NCBI RefSeq assembly: GCF_019649055.1
Contig: NW_026570563.1
Coordinates: forward strand, 1 to 41,421
Reading direction: 5' to 3'
From: Paramacrobiotus metropolitanus
Lineage: Eukaryota; Tardigrada; Eutardigrada; Parachela; Macrobiotidae
DNA: 41,421 bases
Shown: piece by piece, positions 33,334 to 41,421 of the stretch
Layout: each line of letters begins with the position of its first letter
How positions within the stretch are numbered: the first letter of the stretch is position 1
Program-made: the position numbers and the translations under genes
The notes under the pieces: model-generated
Database searches by the model: none
Told to the model about the DNA's origin: nothing
What the model saw: only the letters and a program-made list of their open reading frames with translations

Positions 33334-33909
33334 ATGCCTCCCGTTCACCGAAATGTGCACGGTCAGTTCGCGGCTGCTGAGAGCTCGGTCCCACTCGCCC
33401 GGGTGCCGCGGTTCCGCGTCGGTCGAGACGCCCGCCAGCGCACGCCGCCAAGACATCGGCGGCGTGACCGGCATGCGGACATCAATGCCGCGTTGGCGGA
33501 GCTCGGCCACCGCAACCGGCGCCCGGGAAAGAGTGCGTGCTGCGTGGCGAATGCAGCAGGCTGTTATGGCGGAGGAGAGGCGGACTTCAAGGAAACACCA
33601 TCAGGTCCACGCCGGCGTCCAGGAAGGCCAATGTTTTCCACGACCAAACACCGGCGGACACCGGAACCTGTTCCGCCTCTCCTGCCGGCCCGTCGGTCAC
33701 TGGCGGTCAAACCAAGTGCCGGTTCGCCGGAGCCGCAAGCGTCGCCAACAAGTGCTGCGGACCCACCAGTTGTCCCGGTGCACCACCCTGCGGACATGGA
33801 CGAACTCCTTGAGTTCGAGCCTGATGTAGGAGACCAGGAAGTTCCAGGCGCCGTCCACTCCACAGTCCTACGGGTGGTCCGCCGGGATAACCGATGGGTA
33901 CACAAATAG
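33334..33909 (+). CDS. Unrecognised basic, proline-rich protein with acidic patch, copy 2
   Basis: This is also 191 codons, identical in nucleotides to copy 1 over residues 1-53 and again over the C-terminal half. Between about residues 57 and 83 one extra base (GAGCTCGGCC for GAGTCAGCC) and one lost base (GGCGGACTTC for GGCGGGACTTC) shift the frame and then restore it. The helical segment of copy 1 therefore becomes an unrelated stretch containing SACCVANAAGCYGGGEA. The copy 1 version looks more protein-like, so this one is probably derived or carries sequencing errors. At residues 96-100 (PGRPV to PGRPM) four base changes give three synonymous codons and one Val-to-Met. The first AATAAA is at 33,971. 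Confidence 0.62.
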   Translation: MPPVHRNVHGQFAAAESSVPLARVPRFRVGRDARQRTPPRHRRRDRHADINAALAELGHRNRRPGKSACCVANAAGCYGGGEADFKETPSGPRRRPGRPMFSTTKHRRTPEPVPPLLPARRSLAVKPSAGSPEPQASPTSAADPPVVPVHHPADMDELLEFEPDVGDQEVPGAVHSTVLRVVRRDNRWVHK

Positions 33910-34565
33910 GTTTTATTTTTGTTTTTTGGTAGTTTTGTTTTTTCTTTTCTTTTTATTTTGTCATAATTAAAATAAAATAAAATAATAAAATTGCAAAACT
34001 GCCCAAAAAAGCAGTTTGTTGTGTTGGTGTTTGTTGTGTGGTTTTATGTTGTTTTTGTTCAAATGTTCAATAAAATTAAAAGTAAAAATAAAAACGAAAA
34101 ACGGAAAACTGCCAAAATATGATGTAATTTAATTTTCAAAATATTTTGTTGTTTTGTTTATTTGCTCTTTGTTTACCTTTTGTTTTTGTGTAAAATTTGT
34201 GTTCATTGGTTAAACTGAAGATAAAAAACCGAAGAAACCATAATACAGTCAACATGAAGTTTGAAGTGCATTCCTAGATTATTCAGAACCACATCACATT
34301 ACAAGTGCCTTCCCACCCACTTCCTGGTCCGCTTACTTTCTATCAATAATTTCAAATATCTAGCAAGGTTTTTACCCACAATTACCTGGAGCCTGTCAAT
34401 TGCTGACTAAAGTGTGCGACCATTTGAATTAACAAACTAAAAGGAAAAGACTAAAACAACCACCTGTTGTTGCTGACGGTCAACAGTATTACAGACAATC
34501 GTATGCACCGGAGGTGCATAACGAGGCCCGCCCTTACGAGGCCACGCTGTCGGCCGCAGTCTACT
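33910..34565 (+). other. AT-rich 3' region of insert copy 2
   Basis: This is the counterpart of 19,628-20,301, with the same order of T-rich, A-rich, TGTTG-rich, mixed and GC-rich segments, and the same hairpin at 34,502-34,518. Homopolymers are consistently shorter than in copy 1. No gene is seen. Confidence 0.6.
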
Positions 34566-34667
34566 TGTAATACTTATATAGATCGAAATGTGACCTTTTG
34601 ATACTAATGTCCGCCACGCCCATTCCGACCCACCCCAAAAGTTTCCCTCATTAAAGCGGCCGGTACT
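34566..34667. repeat. Right flanking direct repeat of insert copy 2
   Basis: This monomer segment restarts at TGTAATACTT. Its hypervariable window is unique (AGATCGAAATGTGACC), but from CATTCCGACCC onward it matches the right flank of copy 1, including the private CACCTGCTGATCC and CAATTTGGG variants further downstream (20,505-20,535 and 34,767-34,803). Confidence 0.85.
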
Positions 34668-36400
34668 AAATGTGACCTTACATTTCCAAATCTAAAGATT
34701 CATTGCGTTCACCCGATTTCGAGATTTCGATGAACCGGCTGAACCGACTATCAAACCGAAAAACCACCTGCTGATCCTTTTTTCTCGCGTCAAATCAATT
34801 TGGGTAGTCGGCAAATACTTTTTTCTAAAAGGTCACCCACCAGAGTTATACACTATAAATGGTCACGTGACCACCTAATCTATGTTAGGTAAGGTCACCC
34901 GGGTGACCTTTACCATTTCTGACCCAGGAAGAAAAAATAATTGTATCTGTCCATAAAAAACAACGTTAAAGTTTGAAATTACCGAAACCTATTAAGCCAC
35001 GCCCACAAACCCAGTTACATAGGTAACACGCAACCACAAGAAGTGACCGACAAGTATTTCATACTATTTCCCAAGAAAGCGTGGCAAATCAAATAAAACA
35101 AGAATCTTTAGCGTTACAAGTGAATTACTAGGTAACCGACCATATGTCATGGTAACCACTGCAGTAACAGGTACCGTTACAACGGTGGTAGCTGATACTG
35201 CTATCGTTTTGTTACCGTTTTATTAGTTACATTAGTAGCGGGCACCGCTACTAATTTATTAACGAAAACTGGTACTACAGTGATAGCGGGTACCGCTATC
35301 ACTGTAGTAACGGGTACCGTTATTACAGTGGTAACGGGCACCGTTACCATGGTGATAACAAGTTACAAACAATGTTTACAGAGCAAACAAATGCTAGCGG
35401 CGTCGCAAACTAAGATAACGGCTTTGCAATCACAGCAGACTGTACGGGAAGTCAAATAGGGGTGCTTTGGACTTGGTTACATATGGTAACCATATATATT
35501 ACAATGGTAACGCTACCGTTACCAAAGGTCATGGGGTCAGATATCAAAATCTTTTACTTTTTCGGACTCAGGAAGAGAAACTGATCAAAACCGTCCATAG
35601 GACACATAATTTTGTGCCACGCGGCCATTTTCACTTAAACCCCGCCTCCCGACGATCCGGATTGGTCGGTGGGCGTTATTATGTCTGTTATGTCTGTAAT
35701 ACTTATATAGATCGAAATGGGGTGCTACCACCTGATACTAGCGTCCGCCACGCCCACTCTGACCCACCCCAAAAGTTTCCGTCATTAAAGCGGCCGGTAC
35801 TAAATGTGACCTTACATTTCCAAATCTCAAGATTCATTGCGTTCACCCGATTTCGAGATTTTGATGAACCGGCTGAACCGACTATCAGACCCGAAAACGA
35901 ACTAGTGAACCTTTTTCTCGCGTCAAATCATTTTGTAGGTAGTCGGCAAATACTTTTTTCAAAGGTCACCCGCCAGAGTTATACACTATAAATGGTCACG
36001 TGACCACCGAATCTATGGTTAGAAAGGTCACCCGGGTGACTCCTTACCATTTCTGACCCAGGAAGAAAAACTAATAGTACCTGTCCATAAAAAACAACGT
36101 TAAAGTTTGAAATTACCGAAACCTATTAAGCCACGCCCACAAACCCAGTTACATAGGTAACACGCAACCACAAGAAGTGACCAACAAGTATTTCATACTA
36201 TTCTGCTCACAAAAGCGTGACAAATCAAATAAAATAAAAATCTTTACCGTTACCAGTGAATTACTAGGTAACCGACCATATGTCATGGTAACCACTGCAG
36301 TAACAGGTACCGTTACAACGGTGGTAGCTGATACTGATATCGTTTTGGTTACTGTTTTATTAGTTACATTAGTAGCGGGCACCGCTACTAATTTAATAAC

Positions 36401-36430
36401 GAAAACCGGTACTACCGCTATCATTGTAGT
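36401..36430. repeat. Collapsed hairpin in family D (15-bp loss)
   Basis: Where A and B have GGTACTAC, then AGTGATAGCGGGTAC, then CGCTATC, this unit reads GGTACTACCGCTATC. The left arm and loop of the 17-bp hairpin are missing. The same junction recurs near 37,526, 38,637, 39,767 and 40,867, so it arose once and was amplified. The loss is 15 bp, not a whole 24-bp repeat, and removes one side of a palindrome, as expected from replication slippage over a hairpin. Confidence 0.85.
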
Positions 36431-39400
36431 AACGGGTACCGTTATTACAGTGGTAACGGGCACCGTTACCATGGTGACAACAAGTTACCAACAATGTTTA
36501 CAGAGCAAACGATTGCTAGCGGCGTCGCAAACTAAGATAACGGCTTTGCAATCACAGCAGACTGTACGGGAAGTCAAATAGGGTGCTTTGGACTTGGTTA
36601 CATATGGTAACCATATATATTACAATGGTAACGCTACCGTTACCAAAGGTCATGGGGTTAGATACCAAAATCTTTTACTTTTTTCGGACTCAGGAAGAGA
36701 AACTGATCAAAACCGTCCATAGAACACATAGTTTTTGTGCCACCGGGCCATTTTCACTTAAACCCCGCCTCCCGACGATCCGGATTGGTCGGTGGGCGTT
36801 ATTATGTCTGTAATACTTATATAGATCGAAATGGGGTGCTACCTACCTGATACTAGCGTCCGCCACACCCCACTCTGACCCACCCCAAAAGTTTCCGTCA
36901 TTAAAGCGGCCGGTACTAAATGTGACCTTACATTTCCAAATCTCAAGATTCATTGCGTTCACCCGATTTCGAGATTTCGATGAACCGGCTGAACCGACCA
37001 TCAGACCCGAAACGAACTAGTGAACCTTTTTTTCTCGCGTCAAATCATTTTGGGTAGTCGGCAAAGATATTTTTTCCAAAAGGTCACCCGCCATAGTTAT
37101 ACACTATAAATGGTCACGTGACCACCGAATCTATGGTTAGGAAAGGTCACCCGGGTGACCCTTTACCATTTTCTGACTCAGGAAGAAAAACTAATAGTAC
37201 CTGTCCATAAAAACAACGTTAAAGTTTGAAATTACCGAAACCTATTAAGCCACGCCCACAAACCCAGTTACATAGGTAACACGCAACCACAAGTAGTGAC
37301 CAACAAGTATTTCATACTATTCCCGCTCACAAAAACGTGACAAATCAAATAAAATAAAATCTTTACCGTTACCAGTGAATTACTAGGTAACCGACCCTAT
37401 GTCATGGTAACCACTGCAGTAACAGGTACCGTTACAACGGTGGTAGCTGATACTGATATCGTTTTGGTTACCGTTTTATTATTACATTAGTAGCGGCACC
37501 GCTACTAATTTAATAACGAAAACCGGTACTACCGCTATCATTGTAGTAACGGGTACCGTTATTACAGTGGTAACGGGCACCGTTACCATGGTGACAACAA
37601 GTTACCAACAATGTTTACAGAGCAAACGATTGCTAGCGGCGTCGCAAACTAAGATAACGGCTTTGCAATCACAGCAGACTGTACGGGAAGTCAAATAGGG
37701 TGCTTTGGACTTGGTTACATATGGTAACCATATATATTACAATGGTACCGCTACCGTTACCAAAGGTCATGGGGTTAGATACCAAAATCTTTTACTTTTT
37801 CGGACTCAGAAAGAGAAACTGATCAAAACCGTCCATAGAACACATAGTTTTTGTGCCACCGGCCATTTTCACTTAAACCCCGCCTTCGGACGATCCGGAT
37901 TGGTCGGTGGGCGTTATTATGTCTGTAATACTTATATAGATCGAAATGGGGTGCTACCTACCTGATACGAACGTCCGCCACGCCCACTCTGACCCACCCC
38001 AAAAGTTTCCCGTCATTGAAGCGGCCGGTACTAAATGTGACCTTACATTTCCAAATCTCAAGATTCATTGCGTTCACCCGATTTCGAGATTTCGATGAAC
38101 CGGCTGAACCGACCATCAGACCCGAAACGAACTAGTGAACCTTTTTTTCTCGCGTCAAATTATTTTGGGTAGTCGGCAAAGACATTTTTTCCAAAAGGTC
38201 ACCCGCCATAGTTATACACTATAAATGGTCACGTGACCACCGAATCTATGGTTAGGAAAGGTCACCCGGGTGACCTCTACCAGTTTCTGACTCAGGAAGA
38301 AAAACTAATAGTACCTGTCCATAAAAAACAACGTTAAAGTTTGAAATTACCGAAACCTATTAAGCCACGCCCACAAACCCAGTTACATAGGTAACACGCA
38401 ACCACAAGTAGTGACCAACAAGTATTTCATACTATTCCTGCTCACAAAACGCGACAAATCAAATAAAATAAAATCTTTACCGTTACCAGTGAATTACTAG
38501 GTAACCGACCCTATGTCATGGTAACCACTGCAGTAACAGGTACCGTTACAACGGTGGTAGCTGATACTGATATCGTTTTGCTACTGTTTTATTACATTAG
38601 TAGCGGGCACCGCTACTAATTTAATAACGAAAACCGGTACTACCGCTATCATTGTAGTAACGGGTACCGTTATTAAAGTGGTAACGGGCACCGTTACCAT
38701 GGTGACAACAAGTTACCAACAATGTTTACAGAGCAAACGATTGCTAGCGGCGTCGCAAACTAAGATAACGGCTTTGCAATCACAGCAGACTGTACGGGAA
38801 GTCAAATAGGGTGTTTTGGACTTGGTTACATATGGTAACCATATATATTACAATGGTACCGCTACCGTTACCAAAGGTCATGGGGTTAGATACCAAAATC
38901 TTTTACTTTTTCAGACTCAGAAAGAGAAACTGATCAAAACCGTCCATAGAACACATAGTTTTTGTGCCACCGGGCCATTTTCACTTAAACCCCGCCTTCG
39001 GACGATCAGGATTGGTCGGTGGGCGTTATTATGTCTGTTATGTCTGTAATACTTATATAGATTCGAATGGGTGGTACCTACCTGATACGAACGTCCGCCA
39101 CGCCCATCTCGACCCACCCCAAAAGTTTCCGTCATTAAAGCGGCCGGTACTAAATGTGACCTTACATTTCCAAATCTCTAAGATTCATTGCGTTCACCCG
39201 ATTTCGAGATTTCGATGAACCGGCTGAACCGACTATCAGACCGAAAAACGAACTAGTGAACCTTTTTTCTCGCGTCAAATTATTTTGGGTAGTCGGCAAA
39301 GACATTTTTTTCCAAAAGGTCACCCGCCATAGTTATACACTATAAATGGTCACGTGACCACCGAATCTATGAGTTAGGAGGTCACCCGGGTGACCTCTAA

Positions 39401-41421
39401 CCGGTTTCTGACTCAGGAAGAAAAACTAATAGTACCTGTCCATAAAAAACAACGTTAAAGTTTGAAATTACCGAAACCTATTAAGCCACGCCCACAAACC
39501 CAGTTACATAGGTAACACGCAACCACAAGTAGTGACCAACAAGTATTTCATACTATTCCCGCTCACAAAAACGTGACAAATCAAATAAAATAAAAATCTT
39601 TACCGTTACCAGTGAATTACTAGGTAACCGACCCTATGTCATGGTAACCACTGCAGTAACAGGTACCGTTACAACGGTGGTAGCTGATACTGATATCGTT
39701 TTGGTTACTGTTTTATTAGTTACATTAGTAGCGGGCACCGCTACTAATTTAATAACGAAAAAACCGGTACTACCGCTATCATTGTAGTAACGGGTACCGT
39801 TATTAAAGTGGTAACGGGCACCGTTACCATGGTGACAACAAGTTACCAACAATGTTTACAGAGCAAACGATTGCTAGCGGCGTCGCAAACTAAGATAACG
39901 GCTTTGCAATCACAGCAGACTGTACGGGAAGTCAAATAGGGTGTTTTGGACTTGGGTTACATATGGTAACCATATATATTACAATGGTACCGCTACCGTT
40001 ACCAAAGGTCATGGGGTTAGATACCAAAATCTTTTACTTTTTTCGGACTCAGAAAGAGAAACTGATCAAAACCGTCCATAGAACACATAGTTTTGTGCCA
40101 CCGGCCATTTTCACTTAAACCCCGCCTTCGGACGATCAGGATTGGTCGGTGGGCGTTATTATGTCTGTAATACTTATATGATTAGAAGGTGGTACCTACC
40201 TGATACGAACGTCCGCCACGCCCACTCTGACCCACCGCAAAAGTTTCCGTCATTAAAGCGGCCGGTACTAAATGTGACCTTACATTTGCAAATCTAAAGA
40301 TTCATTGCGTTCACCCGATTTCGAGATTTCGATGAACCGGCTGAACCGACCATCAGACCCGAAAAACGAACTAGTGAACCTTTTTCTCGCGTCAAATTAT
40401 TTTGGGTAGTCGGCAAAGACATTTTTCAAAAGGTCACCCGCCATAGTTATACACTATAAATGGTCACGTGACCACTGAATCTATGGTTAGAAAGGTCACC
40501 GGGTGACTCTTACCATTTCTGACTCAGGAAGAAAAACTAATAGTACCTGTCCATAAAAAACAACGTTAAAGTTTGAAATTACCGAAACCTATTCACGCCC
40601 ACAAACCCAGTTACATAGGTAACACGCAACCACAAGTAGTGACCAACAAGTATTTCATACTATTCCCGCTCACAAAACGTGACAAATCAAATAAATAAAA
40701 ATCTTTACCGTTACCAGTGAATTACTAGGTAACCGACCCTATGTCATGGTAACCACTGCAGTAACAGGTACCGTTACAACGGTGGTAGCTGATACTGATA
40801 TCGTTTTGGTTACCGTTTTATTAGTTACATTAGTAGCGGGCACCGCTACTAATTTAATAACGAAACCGGTACTACCGCTATCATTGTAGTAACGGGTACT
40901 GTTATTAAAGTGGTAACGGGCACCGTTACCATGGTGACAACAAGTTACCAACAATGTTTACAGAGCAAACGATTGCTAGCGGCGTCGCAAACTAAGATAA
41001 CGGCTTTGCAATCACAGCAGACTGTACGGGAAGTCAAATAGGGTGCTTTGGACTTGGTTACATATGGTAACCATATATATTACAATGGTAACGCTACCGT
41101 TACCAAAGGTCATGGGGTTAGATACCAAAATCTTTTACTTTTTCGGACTCAGAAAGAGAAACTGATCAAAACCGTCCATAGAACACAGTTTTTGTGCCAC
41201 CGCCATTTTCACTTAAACCCCGCCTTCGACGATCAGGATTGGTCGGTGGGCGTTATTATGTCTGTAATACTTATATGATTAATAGGAAGGTGGTACCTAC
41301 CTGATACGAACGTCCGCCACGCCCACTCTGACCCACCCCCAAAGTTTCCGTCATTAAAGCGGCCGGTACTAAATGTGACCTTACATTTGCAAATCTAAAG
41401 ATTCATTGCGTTCACCCGATT

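Larger units (their letters stand above)
32809..34565. other. Gene-bearing insert, copy 2 (1,757 bp)
   Basis: It has the same edges, order and contents as the insert at 18,520. It is 25 bp shorter, mostly through one-base changes in homopolymers (for example CCCAAAAAAGCAG against CCCAAAAAAAAGCTG) and a few small indels such as CGCTCGCAACCG for CGCTCAGTAACCG. The coding part is far better conserved than the non-coding part. Confidence 0.88.
1..41421. repeat. Tandem satellite array, monomer about 1.13 kb, at least 34 copies
   Basis: The same unit of about 1,130 bp recurs head to tail, always in the same orientation, from the first base to the last, interrupted only by two related 1.8-kb inserts. 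Spacing between landmarks is 1,122-1,135 bp in most units left of 28 kb and more variable (1,090-1,144 bp) to the right. Order of parts in a monomer: G-rich landmark; CATATGGTAACC and a GGTAACG hairpin; AGGTCA direct repeat; a GC-richer segment; TGTAATACTT followed by a hypervariable window; CGGCCGGTACT; TATAAAT with a CACGTG palindrome; GGTCACC palindrome; TGACTCA; and the 24-bp palindrome chain. Four sequence families occupy separate blocks. Both ends of the array lie outside the window. A centromeric, subtelomeric or other heterochromatic location is possible but cannot be told from here. Confidence 0.98.
34566..41421. repeat. B-like unit followed by satellite family D block
   Basis: From the right edge of insert copy 2 to the landmark at 35459 the sequence is B-like. 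From about 36,170 it becomes a fourth family, with landmarks at 36581, 37698, 38809, 39939 and 41041. D markers are GTTACCAGTGAATTAC, AGTAGTGACCAACAAG, GGTCATGGGGTTAGATACC (second AGGTCA-like half-site lost), three rather than four G in the landmark, and a 15-bp loss that collapses the strongest hairpin of the chain. Unit length drops to 1,102-1,130 bp. The window ends inside a monomer. Confidence 0.85.

Noticed and set aside
1-41421. CRISPR array
   Set aside because: Repeats are about 1.13 kb and the internal 24-bp repeats are contiguous palindromes with no unique spacers; no cas-like genes are present.

Overview
The window is almost entirely a tandem array of a complex satellite with a monomer of about 1.13 kb. 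The landmark GGGGTGCTTTGG (GGG in later units) can be followed through 34 consecutive monomers, at 84, 1213, 2343, 3473, 4602, 5732, 6861, 7995, 9125, 10257, 11390, 12524, 13655, 14786, 15917, 17049, 18184, 21206, 22340, 23474, 24605, 25727, 26857, 27988, 29078, 30206, 31333, 32477, 35459, 36581, 37698, 38809, 39939 and 41041. Nothing looks prokaryotic: there are no operons, Shine-Dalgarno-led genes, rRNA or tRNA. Long homogenised units, a higher-order repeat, a lone gene with A at -3 of its ATG, and AATAAA signals after the gene all point to a eukaryotic nuclear genome, possibly animal. The species cannot be named from sequence alone.

Layout: family A monomers (about 1-7,100); family C (about 7,100-18,519); a 1.78-kb gene-bearing insert, copy 1 (18,520-20,301); family B (20,302-32,808); the insert again, copy 2 (32,809-34,565); one B-like unit and then family D to the window end (34,566-41,421). 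The inserts lie at the same place in the monomer, each flanked by a direct repeat of about 105 bp of monomer sequence. Their starts are 14,289 bp apart, which is eleven monomers plus one insert. Private variants shared downstream of both show that they are one compound unit duplicated as a higher-order repeat.

The only gene I support is the 191-codon ORF in each insert (19,052-19,627 and 33,334-33,909). It encodes an unrecognised protein with an Arg-rich N-terminal half, a weak AT-hook-like patch, a Pro-rich linker, a short acidic-hydrophobic patch and a basic tail. It is GC-rich inside very AT-rich flanks. The two copies differ by a compensated pair of frameshifts and by a cluster of mostly synonymous changes.

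Every monomer also contains a chain of palindromes with 24-bp spacing built on GTAACGG/CCGTTAC. Because 24 is a multiple of three, this creates Val/Thr-rich open frames on both strands; I regard these as by-products, not genes. Further fixed motifs in the monomer are a palindrome containing CACGTG beside a TATAAAT, a 22-28-bp GGTCACC palindrome, a TGACTCA and an AGGTCA-type direct repeat. A working hypothesis, inference only, is a satellite that carries its own candidate DNA- or chromatin-binding protein gene.
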